Positions 36,636 to 45,496 of a stretch of DNA of 64,000 nucleotides are shown one piece after another (position 1 is the first letter of the stretch; each line of letters begins with the position of its first letter). The DNA lies in NCBI GenBank assembly GCA_964577055.1, contig CAZNWC010000002.1:62001-126000 (forward strand), written 5' to 3'. The notes beneath the pieces were generated by a model. The model had not been told where the DNA came from and did not search any database. It worked only from the letters and a program-made list of their open reading frames with translations. A program made the translations under genes and the position numbers. The DNA is from PNNG01 sp964577055 (GTDB lineage Bacteria > Bacteroidota > Bacteroidia > UBA7662).

Positions 36636-37365
36636 AATAGCCGTTTATGACCTCGGCAAAATAGATTACAAGCATTGCTGGGATCTGCAAGAAGCACTCT
36701 TTGCCGGCAAATTACAACAGAAAACAGCTAACCGCGATTTGTCAACCCATCAAAAGCATTTGATAGCGCATCAGCTGCTTGTGGTAGAACATCCGCATGT
36801 GTATACCTTGGGTAAAAGCGGGAAATCGGAAAATCTATTGTTAGACGAACAATCTCTTCAGGAGATCAATGCTACCTACTATCACATCAACAGGGGAGGC
36901 GACATCACGTATCACGGTCCTGGCCAATTGGTGGTGTATCCACTTCTTGACCTCGAACAGTTTCGTACCGACATACATTGGTATATGCGTAGTTTAGAGG
37001 AAGTTGTGATACAGACTTTATCACATTGGGGAATCTTAGGCCAAAGGTATCCTGGATATACTGGTGTCTGGCTTGATGCGGACGACGACCTCAAGGCGCG
37101 CAAAATATGCGCTATGGGGGTGCGCACCAGCCGATGGGTCACCATGCATGGCATTGCACTGAATGTCAATACCAATTTAGACTACTTCAAACACATTGTT
37201 CCCTGCGGCATTGATGATAAAGCCGTAACCAGCATTCAATTCGAGCGGGGAGAAGCCATAGACATGGATCAGGTAAAATCAAGCTTTTTGAGTGCCTTTG
37301 CCGACGTTTTTGCTTGCAGCTGGCATGCAGCATCGCCAAGTACTTTGCCGCTAGCGACAAGCTGA
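36628..37365 (+). CDS. lipB: lipoyl(octanoyl) transferase
   Basis: LipB moves an octanoyl chain from acyl carrier protein onto target proteins, the first step in attaching lipoate to the 2-oxoacid dehydrogenases. The 245-residue protein has the family blocks EHPHVYTLGKSG, NRGGDITYHGPGQLVVYP and MHGIALNVNTNLDYF. The catalytic Cys is in IVPCGIDDKAVTSI. The start at MTEIAVYDLG overlaps manA by eight bases; an upstream ATG at 36613 is unlikely. LipA is not in the window. Confidence 0.95.
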   Translation: MTEIAVYDLGKIDYKHCWDLQEALFAGKLQQKTANRDLSTHQKHLIAHQLLVVEHPHVYTLGKSGKSENLLLDEQSLQEINATYYHINRGGDITYHGPGQLVVYPLLDLEQFRTDIHWYMRSLEEVVIQTLSHWGILGQRYPGYTGVWLDADDDLKARKICAMGVRTSRWVTMHGIALNVNTNLDYFKHIVPCGIDDKAVTSIQFERGEAIDMDQVKSSFLSAFADVFACSWHAASPSTLPLATS

Positions 37366-37406
37366 AGGTTGTTGCACCAATTGGCATTAAAAGCCGTTCA
37401 CATCGT

Positions 37407-37414
37407 TAACTTTG
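37407..37414 (+). promoter_or_regulatory. -7 promoter box of the AsmA-like gene
   Basis: TAACTTTG is a full TAnnTTTG match, 16 bases before the ATG at 37431, in the 65-base gap after lipB. The nearest TTG at 37381-37383 is 23 bases upstream. Confidence 0.6.
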
Positions 37415-37430
37415 TAGTAAATCCCAGTAT

Positions 37431-40313
37431 ATGCTTAAGAAATTGCTCCTGCTTTTTGGTGGATTCCTCATGGTCGTTTTGGCCTCAGCCATCATATTGC
37501 CGATGGTTTACCAAGACAAAATAAAAGCACTTCTGGTGGATGAAGTCAACAAAAACCTGCGTGCTACGGTGAGTTTGGGCGATGTAGGTTTGAATCTCTT
37601 TCGGAGTTTCCCCAATTTCAGTTTGACGGTCGAAGATTTTGTGGTAGCAAATCACGCACCATTCGAGGGCGATACCCTTGCCAATATTGGTGCTTTTCGC
37701 TTCGAAATAGATTTAATGTCGGTATTGGGTGGAGGAGATCTCAAAATCAAGTCGATAGCTTTGGCCGATGCCCGCTTGCATTTGCGGATGTTGGATGATG
37801 AGGCAGTGAACTGGGACATTACCTATCCTGATACATCCACAACCGAAGAAATACCAGAAGAGCCCTCGCAATTTGCATTTGGCATCCAAAAATACAGTCT
37901 TGAAAATGTGGATATTATTTACGAGGATGCTTATTACAAGCAAAATGCAGTACTGCTGGGAGTAAATCACACTGGATCGGGTGATTTTACCCAAGACGAT
38001 TTTGTACTCAATACCTTTACCGAAGTGGCATCGTTCTCCTATGCCTATGAAGGTGTGAAATACATCAGCAAAGCCAAAGGCAAGTTTGATGTACCCATTG
38101 CCATCAATATGCCAGCTTTCAGTTTCACTTTTACAGAAAATGATCTGTATCTCAATGAGCTGAATCTCAAGTTTGCAGGAGTGGTAGCCATGCCCGGTGA
38201 TGATATCAGCATGGATTTGGCCTTCAATACGCCCCAAAGCGATTTCAGAGCCCTTTTGAGTGTTGTCCCTGGCATGTTCAATACATATTTCGAAGACATC
38301 AAAACTTCAGGCAAATTCGTATTCGATGGCAAGATGAAGGGCGTGTACAACGACAATAGCATGCCCGCTTTTGATTTTAAGCTGCTGGTAGACAATGGGT
38401 TTTTTCAATATCCTGATTTGCCTGCAGCGGTTAAAAACATTCAAATGGATTTGGCCATTGTCAATCCCAATGGCGATCTGGACGCTACTACGGTAAACTT
38501 GAAAGATTTGAGCATGGATTTGGGAGGCAATTCCATGACCCTCAAACTTTTTTCTGCCACACCCATGAGCGATCCTTTTGTGGAAGCTTCATTCAAAGGG
38601 GCATTGGATTTGGCCGAAGTGAAGAATTGGTATCCAGTGGAGGAAGTCAAATCGCTGAAGGGCCAATTTTCAGGCGATTTAACCGCACGTGGGAACATGA
38701 GCGCAATTGATCAACAACGGTATACCGATTTTTCCCTCGATGGTGCCATGCAGCTGCGTGACTTTTACACCGAATACGAAGGCATCGAGCAAGGGGTACA
38801 AATCGAAGAGGCTAGTTTGCGGTTTTCACCGCGCTTTGTGGAGCTGGTGAATTTTGATTTGCAAATGGGAAGTTCCGATTTGGTTGCCAAAGGCCGCATT
38901 GATAATATGGTAACCTATTATTTCAACAGAGATATTTTGAAGGGCACTTTTCTAGTGAAATCGAATTTATTGCACCTCAACGAACTCATGGGAAGCGATG
39001 AAACAGCTACCCCCGACGAACCTGCGACAGACAGTGCAGCATTGGCAGTGATTGAAATTCCGGGCAATATCGATTTTAGCCTGATGGCTGATTTCAAAAA
39101 AGTGCTTTACGACAATATGGAAATCAGCAATATGCAAGGGGCATTGCTGGTGCGCGATCAAACCTTGGGTTTTCGCGACGTAAACATGGCTGTTTTGGGT
39201 GGCAGCATTCAGATGTCGGGTACTTACGACACCCGTAAGCCAGGCAAACCTTTGTTCGATTTCAACTTGGGCATGCAGCAATTCAGCGTACAAGAGACCT
39301 TCAAAACTTTTGTCACCATGCAAAAAATTGCACCCATCGGACAGTACACAACGGGTACTTTTAGCACAGGATTTGGCATTAAGGGAGATTTGCTCACGGA
39401 CATGACCCCTGATTTGAACAGTTTGAGTGGAGGAGGATTGATGAAAATTCCAAGTGCCACCATCAGCGGATTTAAGCCCTTAGAGAAATTGGCTGAGGTA
39501 ACCAAAATGCAAAACCTAAGCCGCATGGAGGTTAAAAATGTGAACCTGAGCTTTGAATTTGAGGACGGCAGGGTATTTATGCAACCATTTGAGGTTGCTT
39601 ACCAAGACATGAAATTGACCATTTTTGGTTCGAATGGATTTGACCAGACCATCGATTATACCATTAACATGGAAATTCCCCGGACGAAATTGGGTGCGGC
39701 CAATAGTTTGATGCAATCGCTGAACAAGCAAGCCTCGGCTAAAGGAGTGAATTTGGAGCTTTCTCCCAATATCAACATCAAGGTAAAAATGACCGGTACC
39801 GTTACAGATCCCAAGGTTTCGGCTGATTTGGGTGATATGACAGTGGGAGCTGCTAACAACATCAAGCAACAAGCCATAGACGAGCTCAACAAAAAGAAGC
39901 AAGAACTTGAAGAAAAGGCCAAGGCAGAAGCAGAGCGTTTAAAGCAGGAGTTTGACGCCAAGAAGCGAGAAACAGAGCAAAAAGCAAGAGAAGAATTGGC
40001 CAAAAAACGGCAACAAGCCCGAGCCGAAGCCGATCGATTACTGGCACAGGCCGAACAACAGGCGAATCGTTTGCGTACGGAAGGAAAAAATGCCGCTGAT
40101 CTCATTCGTCGGCAAGCCAATGAGGCAGCAGATAAGCTGATTAGAGAAGCGGGAAGTAACCCAGTGAAAAAATTGGCGGCCGAAAAAGCTGCTCAACAAA
40201 TCAGAAAAGAGGGTGAGCAGAAGGCCCAGCGAACTGAGCAGGAAGCAAATAGTAGGGCAGATCAATTGATGAGTGAAGCCCGCCGCAAGGCAGATGCATT
40301 ACTCAATCCGTAA
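37431..40313 (+). CDS. AsmA-family envelope protein with C-terminal coiled-coil tail
   Basis: The 960-residue protein has one N-terminal transmembrane helix (residues 2-24) and a long periplasmic body of repeated beta-strands of the AsmA/TamB type. The N-terminal AsmA block is SLGDVGLNLFRSFPNFSLTVEDF, and the AsmA_2-like C-terminal block is near VNLSFEFEDGRVFMQPFEV. Such proteins are thought to form hydrophobic grooves that carry phospholipids between the membranes. Residues about 810-955 are quite different: a Glu/Lys/Ala/Gln-rich helix (ELEEKAKAEAERLKQEF) that should be a long coiled coil. It has its own promoter and ends at a strong terminator. Confidence 0.88.
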   Translation: MLKKLLLLFGGFLMVVLASAIILPMVYQDKIKALLVDEVNKNLRATVSLGDVGLNLFRSFPNFSLTVEDFVVANHAPFEGDTLANIGAFRFEIDLMSVLGGGDLKIKSIALADARLHLRMLDDEAVNWDITYPDTSTTEEIPEEPSQFAFGIQKYSLENVDIIYEDAYYKQNAVLLGVNHTGSGDFTQDDFVLNTFTEVASFSYAYEGVKYISKAKGKFDVPIAINMPAFSFTFTENDLYLNELNLKFAGVVAMPGDDISMDLAFNTPQSDFRALLSVVPGMFNTYFEDIKTSGKFVFDGKMKGVYNDNSMPAFDFKLLVDNGFFQYPDLPAAVKNIQMDLAIVNPNGDLDATTVNLKDLSMDLGGNSMTLKLFSATPMSDPFVEASFKGALDLAEVKNWYPVEEVKSLKGQFSGDLTARGNMSAIDQQRYTDFSLDGAMQLRDFYTEYEGIEQGVQIEEASLRFSPRFVELVNFDLQMGSSDLVAKGRIDNMVTYYFNRDILKGTFLVKSNLLHLNELMGSDETATPDEPATDSAALAVIEIPGNIDFSLMADFKKVLYDNMEISNMQGALLVRDQTLGFRDVNMAVLGGSIQMSGTYDTRKPGKPLFDFNLGMQQFSVQETFKTFVTMQKIAPIGQYTTGTFSTGFGIKGDLLTDMTPDLNSLSGGGLMKIPSATISGFKPLEKLAEVTKMQNLSRMEVKNVNLSFEFEDGRVFMQPFEVAYQDMKLTIFGSNGFDQTIDYTINMEIPRTKLGAANSLMQSLNKQASAKGVNLELSPNINIKVKMTGTVTDPKVSADLGDMTVGAANNIKQQAIDELNKKKQELEEKAKAEAERLKQEFDAKKRETEQKAREELAKKRQQARAEADRLLAQAEQQANRLRTEGKNAADLIRRQANEAADKLIREAGSNPVKKLAAEKAAQQIRKEGEQKAQRTEQEANSRADQLMSEARRKADALLNP

Positions 40314-40331
40314 TGGCAGTTGTAAAGGCAC

Positions 40332-40367
40332 AAAAAAAGCCGTGATTCAGATCACGGCTTTTTTTTT
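40332..40367. terminator. bidirectional terminator between the AsmA-like gene and rplS
   Basis: GCCGTGAT (40339-40346) and ATCACGGC (40351-40358) form a perfect stem with a TCAG loop, extended by A-T pairs. It is flanked by seven A upstream and nine T downstream, so it can stop transcription from both sides. Confidence 0.95.
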
Positions 40368-40380
40368 GACGCTGAATTTA

Positions 40381-40725
40381 TTAGCGCTTGGTCTTCACCT
40401 TGGCAGCCTTGCCTTTGGCATCACGGAGATAGAACAAACGCGCGCGACGTACAACACCACGGCTCACTACATCAATTTTCTCAATAAAAGGTGAGCTGAT
40501 TGGGAAGATACGCTCAACACCAATGCCATTAGAAATTTTACGAACAGTGAAAGTTTCGGTAGCTCCGGCACCACGGCGCTGCAATACAATACCCTGGAAA
40601 ACCTGGGTACGCTCTTTATTTCCTTCTTTGATTTTATAGTGTACGGCCAAAGTGTCACCAGCTTTGAAAGCAGGCAATTGAGCTCCTACGGCCGCATTTT
40701 CTTCAACAAATTTTACCAGGTTCAT
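40381..40725 (-). CDS. rplS: 50S ribosomal protein L19
   Basis: L19 sits at the interface of the ribosomal subunits. The 114-residue protein has the family pattern FKAGDTLAVHYKIKEG, RTQVFQGIVLQRRGAGATETFTVRKIS and the C-terminal RARLFYLRDAKGKAAKVK. It follows trmD by 75 bases with a separate promoter in between, so it can be made apart from the rpsP-rimM-trmD transcript. A terminator lies 14 bases after its stop. Confidence 0.98.
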   Translation of the reverse strand: MNLVKFVEENAAVGAQLPAFKAGDTLAVHYKIKEGNKERTQVFQGIVLQRRGAGATETFTVRKISNGIGVERIFPISSPFIEKIDVVSRGVVRRARLFYLRDAKGKAAKVKTKR

Positions 40726-40759
40726 GATATCTGTGTTAAGCTTTTTTCGAAACGAGTTG

Positions 40760-40789
40760 CAAATATAGCGCTAATTTGGATAAAGCAAA
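40760..40789 (-). promoter_or_regulatory. promoter of rplS
   Basis: The minus strand has TTTG (40786-40789), an 18-base spacer, then TATATTTG (40760-40767), a full match, giving a leader of roughly 30 bases before the rplS ATG. Confidence 0.7.
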
Positions 40790-40800
40790 AATATTATGCA

Positions 40801-41484
40801 TTAATCGCCAAGCATTTCGGGTCGGCGCTGGCGAGTTCTTTCAACGGCTTGCTCGTGCCGCCAACGGTCAATGTTGGCTTCGTGACCTGAGCGCAAAATG
40901 GCAGGTACTTCCCAGCCTTGGTAGTTGGCCGGACGTGTATAAACCGGTGGCGCCACCAAACCATCTTGGAACGAATCGGAGAGGGCAGATGTCTCGTCAT
41001 TCAAGACACCTGGGAGCAAACGCACCACAGCATCGGCTACAATGGCGGCGGCCAGTTCACCTCCAGTGAGTACATAGTTGCCAACCGAAATTTCCATGGT
41101 ACAAAGGTGCTCGCGAACCCTTTCATCTACGCCCTTGTAATGGCCACATAGCAAAATAAGGTTGCCCGAAACTGCCAATCGGTTGCATAGTGGCTGGTCG
41201 AGCATTTGTCCGTCGGGCGACATATAAATTACTTCGGCATATGATCGCTCCGATTTAAGTTGCTCAATGCACTTGTGGATGGGCTCAATCATCATAACCA
41301 TGCCAGCACCTCCACCGTAAGGTTGGTCGTCGATTTGCCGGTATTTGTTGCTGCTGTAATCACGCAAGTCGTGCACGACCAGTTCTGCCAAGCCCTTGTC
41401 TTGCGCCCGCTTGAGGATGCTGTGCTGCAAAAAACTGTCGAGCAAACGGGGTACCGCGCTTAGAATGTCGATACGCATAATCAT
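40801..41484 (-). CDS. trmD: tRNA (guanine(37)-N1)-methyltransferase
   Basis: TrmD methylates G37 next to the anticodon and prevents +1 frameshifting. The 227-residue SPOUT enzyme has RIDILSAVPRLLDSF at the start, YGGGAGMVMMIEPI, LLCGHYKGVDERV, and the knot block ISVGNYVLTGGELAAA. The catalytic Asp is in LPGVLNDETS. The C-terminal domain ends in RWRHEQAVERTRQRRPEML. The ATG at 41484 overlaps the rimM stop as ATGA; a second ATG two codons later is possible. Confidence 0.97.
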   Translation of the reverse strand: MIMRIDILSAVPRLLDSFLQHSILKRAQDKGLAELVVHDLRDYSSNKYRQIDDQPYGGGAGMVMMIEPIHKCIEQLKSERSYAEVIYMSPDGQMLDQPLCNRLAVSGNLILLCGHYKGVDERVREHLCTMEISVGNYVLTGGELAAAIVADAVVRLLPGVLNDETSALSDSFQDGLVAPPVYTRPANYQGWEVPAILRSGHEANIDRWRHEQAVERTRQRRPEMLGD

Positions 41485-42008
41485 GACTTATAGACGTCGA
41501 GCAGGCCCTCAGGCAACTCTACATAAATGCAGCGGGCATCTTTGTCGACCTTTTTTACGATGTCGTCGTGCATGGGGCACAAAACCTCGTGGCCCTCGTG
41601 GTCGAATTGCAGCAACATCTGTTGCGGAGTTTCAAGCACAGCAGTTGCCGTGCCAACATTTTGTTGGTTTTGGTGAATTACGGCCATGCCGATGAGCTCG
41701 TGGTAGTAATACTGGTGCTCCTTAAGTGGAGGCAGCTGACTGATGGGCAAATAAACGGTTGATCCTACCAAGTCTGAGGCTTCTGCTTCGTTCTTGATGT
41801 CTTCGAACTTAAGCAAGCGCTCGTTTTTGCGTAATTGCTTTTGCTTTTCAATAAAAAATGGGATCAATTTACCCCGGATGTCCAGGAAAATTGATCCCAA
41901 TTGTTTGTAATGCTCAGGTTGATCTGCATCGATTACCAAAACTACTTCGCCTTGCACACCGTGCAAGCGTTCGAGGTAACCCAGCTCAAAAACCTGATCG
42001 AAGGTCAC
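41481..42008 (-). CDS. rimM: ribosome maturation factor RimM
   Basis: RimM helps assemble the 30S head and binds S19. The 175-residue protein has an N-terminal beta-barrel domain (GYLERLHGVQGEVVLV) and a C-terminal PRC-barrel domain (YYYHELIGMAVIHQ, then EVLCPMHDDIVKKVD and ELPEGLLDVYK). The final ELPEGLLDVY is the usual ending of this family. It sits three bases after rpsP and overlaps trmD by four bases, the conserved rpsP-rimM-trmD-rplS order. Confidence 0.96.
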   Translation of the reverse strand: MTFDQVFELGYLERLHGVQGEVVLVIDADQPEHYKQLGSIFLDIRGKLIPFFIEKQKQLRKNERLLKFEDIKNEAEASDLVGSTVYLPISQLPPLKEHQYYYHELIGMAVIHQNQQNVGTATAVLETPQQMLLQFDHEGHEVLCPMHDDIVKKVDKDARCIYVELPEGLLDVYKS

Positions 42009-42011
42009 TGA

Positions 42012-42578
42012 TTACTCAGCGCTTTCGTTGTTGTCTGTTGCAGGTGCCTCGCCAGCTTCTTCTGCAGCAGCTTCCTCAGCAACCTCTTCGGCGGCTTCTT
42101 CAGCTACGGCTTCGGCAACCGGACTGTTTTTAGCGAGGATGGCAGCAGCACGGGCTTCTTTCACCTTGGCTTCGTGAGCCATGGCTTCCGCCTTACGCTT
42201 CTGCTCTGCAGCTGACAGGTTGTTCACCTTGCCACTAACCTTGCTTTCTTTGGCACTTACCCACTCGGCAAAACGCGTTTCAGCCTCTTCAGCACTGAAA
42301 GCTCCTTTTTTTACACCTTCCAAAAGGTGCTTCTTCACAAGCACGCCTTTGTAAGAGAGAATGGCACGACAAGTATCGGTTGGCTGGGCACCGTTGTGCA
42401 ACCAGTTTACGGCCTTGTCTACATTGATTTCGATGGTTGCCGGGTTGGTGTTTGGATTATACTGACCCAAACGCTCAATGAATCTCCCGTCTCTTGGAGC
42501 ACGTGCATCCGCCACCACAATATGATAGATTGGCTTACCCTTTCTACCATGACGCTGTAATCTAATTTTAACTGACAT
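42012..42578 (-). CDS. rpsP: 30S ribosomal protein S16 with Ala/Glu-rich tail
   Basis: S16 is an assembly protein of the small subunit. The first 80 or so residues are the S16 domain (MSVKIRLQRHGRKGKPIYHI, then RDGRFIERLGQYNPN). The 188-residue length is about twice that of E. coli S16. The extra part is a charged linker followed by a tail of mostly Ala and Glu (VAEAVAEEAAEEVAEEAAAE), probably disordered or helical on the ribosome surface. Long tails of this type are common in Bacteroidota S16. A strong promoter and a small leader hairpin precede it. Confidence 0.97.
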   Translation of the reverse strand: MSVKIRLQRHGRKGKPIYHIVVADARAPRDGRFIERLGQYNPNTNPATIEINVDKAVNWLHNGAQPTDTCRAILSYKGVLVKKHLLEGVKKGAFSAEEAETRFAEWVSAKESKVSGKVNNLSAAEQKRKAEAMAHEAKVKEARAAAILAKNSPVAEAVAEEAAEEVAEEAAAEEAGEAPATDNNESAE

Positions 42579-42581
42579 TGA

Positions 42582-42596
42582 ACGTTAATTTTTAAC
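42582..42596 (-). promoter_or_regulatory. small hairpin in the rpsP leader
   Basis: The bases CGTTAA and TTAACG face each other around a three-base loop, between the rpsP promoter and its ATG. It may affect translation of the operon, for example as a binding site for a ribosomal protein. It is short and AT-rich, so it is only a suggestion. Confidence 0.35.
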
Positions 42597-42602
42597 GAGC
42601 TG

Positions 42603-42632
42603 CAAAGATAGTGGAAAGTCGCTTTTAAACAA
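42603..42632 (-). promoter_or_regulatory. promoter of the rpsP-rimM-trmD operon
   Basis: The minus strand has TTG (42630-42632), a 19-base spacer and TATCTTTG (42603-42610), a full match, 24 bases before the rpsP ATG. It is the best-formed promoter in the window. Confidence 0.78.
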
Positions 42633-42643
42633 GTGCTTACGCA

Positions 42644-43987
42644 TCAATTGTGGTGGAATTTCACACCCCACTCCTCTAATTCGGTCAAAATGGGCTTGTA
42701 AATCTCTGGTTGAATGGGAATTTGCACGCCCCTTAAGCCAATTTCGCCCAGTAAATAGCGGCGCAAGGCCATGGCCAATGGCAAGCCTACGGTCTTGGCC
42801 ATGGCCGTGTGATAGTCGTTTTCGCCTTCTAACACCAAAGTGCTGGTTTTGACTTTGTGTTCACCATTCAGTTCATACTCGAAACGGTGTTGCATCACTA
42901 CCAAATCACGATCTCCAGTTTGTAACTGCCATTTTTCTTGCAAAATATCGAGCAACAATTGAGCAGCCGAGGCCTGGTCGCGCGAAAAGGTGCGTTCACT
43001 GAAAAAGTCGAGGTAAGCAAACTGTTCTGCGATGCGCGTTACGGTAGGGGCATCGAAATGCAGTTTTTCACGCAAGGTTTTTTCGAAGCCAGCGCGTACA
43101 GTAGGGGTACTGTCGGGTGGCAGACAGGCATTCAGCAAATCGCGGTAACGCATTTGGCGGCAATTGTTGAATTGTAACTGTTCGTTGGTAAGACCTAGGT
43201 ATACCATTACTGACCATGCATCGCAATATTCGGGATAGCGGAAGGTAGCACGCAACAAGGTATGGGCACTTTCGAGTCCATATAAACTTTGGTAGGGAAG
43301 CGAATCGCGGTTGGCATAAGCGTCTAAAAAACCAAAGTTGGGGACTTCTACCCTGGCTGCTTCATTGAAAAGTCGGGCATAGGGTACATACCTGATGGTG
43401 CCATTTGCGAGGTAGCGTGCTGGACCGGGCTGTCCGGCCAGCACCACATTGCGTGGGTTCCAAGAGAATTTATAATGCCAGGGATTGGTATCGCAAGCAG
43501 GTGCTACCAAACCACCTGTATAGCTGTAAAAAGCGGTGATTTTTCCGCCATTGGCTTTGATTTCGTCGATGAGCTCCATGGCGCTCATGTGGTCGATGCC
43601 CGGATCGCAGCCAATTTCGTTGAGGAACAGCAAATCCTTGGCACGTACATCAGCATCTAAAGCTTGCATGCCTGGCGACACATAGCTGGCTGTAAACATC
43701 GAGCGGCCGTGCTGCACACAGGCTTGGGCAACGGGCAAATGCATGTCGGCAGGTAAGAGCGACACCACTACATCGGTACGCTGCACTTCTGCTTGGAGCA
43801 AATTGTTGCTGTTCAGGTCGAAAGCAATCGCGCGTGCATTCGGATGCCCCTTGGCTTTTTGCGCCGCAGCTTCTGCCGAAAGGTCGGCGATGGTGACTTC
43901 CCATTGCTGAATCTCAGCGTGTTGTAGCAGGTAATCGATGAGATAAACACTCGAGCGGCCAGCGCCCAAAATCAGAATATTTTTCAA
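42644..43987 (-). CDS. saccharopine dehydrogenase-like NAD(P)-binding enzyme
   Basis: The 447-residue protein starts with a Rossmann motif, ILILGAGRSSVYLIDYLL. It carries the blocks of the LYS9-like saccharopine dehydrogenase family: VVVSLLPADMHLPVAQACV, NEIGCDPGIDHMSAMELI, YSYTGGLVAPACDTNPWHYKFSWNPRNVV. The C-terminal half is the substrate domain. In fungi this family handles saccharopine in lysine synthesis; in Bacteroidota the true substrate is not settled. The frame is open to an ATG at 44050, but homology starts at a TTG codon at 43987, which I prefer. Divergent from cdd. Confidence 0.82.
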   Translation of the reverse strand: MKNILILGAGRSSVYLIDYLLQHAEIQQWEVTIADLSAEAAAQKAKGHPNARAIAFDLNSNNLLQAEVQRTDVVVSLLPADMHLPVAQACVQHGRSMFTASYVSPGMQALDADVRAKDLLFLNEIGCDPGIDHMSAMELIDEIKANGGKITAFYSYTGGLVAPACDTNPWHYKFSWNPRNVVLAGQPGPARYLANGTIRYVPYARLFNEAARVEVPNFGFLDAYANRDSLPYQSLYGLESAHTLLRATFRYPEYCDAWSVMVYLGLTNEQLQFNNCRQMRYRDLLNACLPPDSTPTVRAGFEKTLREKLHFDAPTVTRIAEQFAYLDFFSERTFSRDQASAAQLLLDILQEKWQLQTGDRDLVVMQHRFEYELNGEHKVKTSTLVLEGENDYHTAMAKTVGLPLAMALRRYLLGEIGLRGVQIPIQPEIYKPILTELEEWGVKFHHN

Positions 43988-44075
43988 AACCGATGGATTT
44001 TTGATGCGTTTTATGAAAATTGGGACAATATTAGTGAGATAAGCCGGCATCAGGCATGGCTACAAACACAAAAAA

Positions 44076-44558
44076 GTGAAAGAAATCAACCGACATATCC
44101 GACTCATTGAACATGAAAATGACCGCCAGCTGGCTCCCGAAGTCCGCGATTTGTTGGCTGCTGCCGTCGATGCTACCAAGCTTTCATACGCGCCTTATTC
44201 CGATTTTCATGTAGGGGCTGCCATTCGTTTAGAGGATGGCACTTTGCTGCAAGGCTGCAACCAGGAAAATGCGGCCTTTCCGAGTGGTTTGTGTGCCGAG
44301 CGCGTGGCTTTTTTTGCCGCCGGCGTGCAGCACAAAGGTAAGCGCATTGATGCACTGGCCATCACCATCCGTTCAGCCAGCAAAGCCGATGCCGAGCCGG
44401 CTGCACCATGCGGCGGCTGCTTGCAAGTGATGAGCGATGTGGAAAAGCGGCAGGGGAGTCCCATCCGCATCTACCTCCAAGGCAACAGCCAACCCGTTAT
44501 TGAAGCCGAAAGCGTCAGCAGTTTCTTGCCTTTTGGGTTTTCGTTGGTTGGGAAGTGA
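44076..44558 (+). CDS. cdd: cytidine deaminase
   Basis: The enzyme deaminates cytidine and deoxycytidine to uridine forms for pyrimidine salvage. The 160-residue protein has FHVGAAIRLEDG and the zinc site split between GLCAERVAFF (Cys 73, with Glu 75 as proton shuttle) and PCGGCLQVM (Cys 112 and 115), the homotetrameric type. It starts with GTG at 44076; an ATG 20 bases upstream is out of frame and stops after seven codons. It is the last housekeeping gene before an AT-rich patch. Confidence 0.95.
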   Translation: MKEINRHIRLIEHENDRQLAPEVRDLLAAAVDATKLSYAPYSDFHVGAAIRLEDGTLLQGCNQENAAFPSGLCAERVAFFAAGVQHKGKRIDALAITIRSASKADAEPAAPCGGCLQVMSDVEKRQGSPIRIYLQGNSQPVIEAESVSSFLPFGFSLVGK

Positions 44559-44704
44559 ATTTGAAATTTCAAAGAATTTGGCTGTTCGTTTAAAACGAGG
44601 CAGCTAGTAACGATGTCGGTTTGTTGCATTAGGACTTGAAACGGCAAAGATTTGATTAAACGAAGTACTTCACTGCTTAACTATGTTAAGATGATTTCTT
44701 ATTG

Positions 44705-45214
44705 TTAGTTTTTGGCCGTCATTTTCATAATCCTTGAATATCCCCACCTTCCAGGCATTAATTTAAGTTCAATTCGGTCGAATTGGTTTATAGCAGTTCC
44801 ACAGTTAAAAATGAGTTGTTTTTTCACACCATTCACAACAACCGTCGCATATGGCTGATTGCATCTGCCTTTTAAACCCTTTCCCAATGTGCCAGTATTT
44901 ATTATTTGGCATTGAATTGTTTTTAATTCTGTTGTCTCATAGTAAAAATTTGAGCTCATAAAAGCGAATAATGCAATTCCTCCAAAGGTTACAGCATTGA
45001 AAATAAGTTGTAAAAGAACAGATTTGGTAGCATAGTAGTTGTCAAGAGTTTTTGTCATTAATGGTGTTAAAACCAAACCAGTAGTTAGCCATATCAATAA
45101 AGGTGTGTGGAAATTTATAACTGTTTGGCGATAAATTTCTAGTTCCCAAATCGTGAGAAAAATGGAGATTAAAAATAGTACTGTAAGTGCGAAATTAGCT
45201 TTGTTGTTGTTCAT
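44705..45214 (-). CDS. hypothetical membrane protein, unknown function
   Basis: I do not recognise this gene. The 169-residue product (from MNNNKANFAL) has three predicted helices, near residues 7-24, 33-50 and 65-85, then a soluble domain of about 80 residues with three Cys and a conserved-looking VVVNGVKKQLIFNCG strand pair. The frame opens at 45262, 16 residues earlier, which is also possible. Its base composition is clearly more AT-rich than the flanking genes, a sign of recent transfer. It lies directly downstream of hicBA on the same strand. No motif ties it to the toxin-antitoxin pair. Confidence 0.7.
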   Translation of the reverse strand: MNNNKANFALTVLFLISIFLTIWELEIYRQTVINFHTPLLIWLTTGLVLTPLMTKTLDNYYATKSVLLQLIFNAVTFGGIALFAFMSSNFYYETTELKTIQCQIINTGTLGKGLKGRCNQPYATVVVNGVKKQLIFNCGTAINQFDRIELKLMPGRWGYSRIMKMTAKN

Positions 45215-45292
45215 ACCTAAAGGTGGTTTTCCAATAATGAATTGTTTGTATTCATGACTCACCTTTTTTCTTTACCTATTGATTTGGAAAGT

Positions 45293-45496
45293 TTAGAACT
45301 GCAACAAGTCTACACCAGCTTGCTTTAAGATCGCAAGAAAGGTGCCTTTTTTCAGGTCTTTGTTGCCATGAACCGGAACAACAACGGTTTTGCCAGAATT
45401 TGGGTTGTAAAAAAGCTGGTGTGAACCTTTAGATCGTTTAAAGAGAAAACCGTTTTCTTCAAGCAATTTGATTAAGTGCTTTGGGCTCAAGTTCAC
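45293..45496 (-). CDS. hicA: HicA-family mRNA interferase toxin
   Basis: The 67-residue protein is a near-complete match to the HicA (YcfA) family: a small double-stranded RNA-binding-like fold that cuts mRNA and halts growth when its antitoxin is lost. The catalytic His is in KRSKGSHQLFY near residue 27, and VVVPVHGNKDLKKGTFLAILKQAG is the family C-terminus. The start overlaps the hicB stop by four bases (ATGA). The order here is antitoxin first, the reverse of E. coli hicAB but usual for many short HicB forms. Confidence 0.93.
   Translation of the reverse strand: MNLSPKHLIKLLEENGFLFKRSKGSHQLFYNPNSGKTVVVPVHGNKDLKKGTFLAILKQAGVDLLQF

Noticed and set aside
40332..40367. Small RNA gene between the AsmA-like gene and rplS
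   Set aside because: The sequence is fully explained as a bidirectional terminator.
44581..44604. Imperfect hairpin (GCTG/CAGC with TCGTTT/AAACGA) after cdd
   Set aside because: The arms are interrupted and no T-run follows, so it is too weak to call a terminator.
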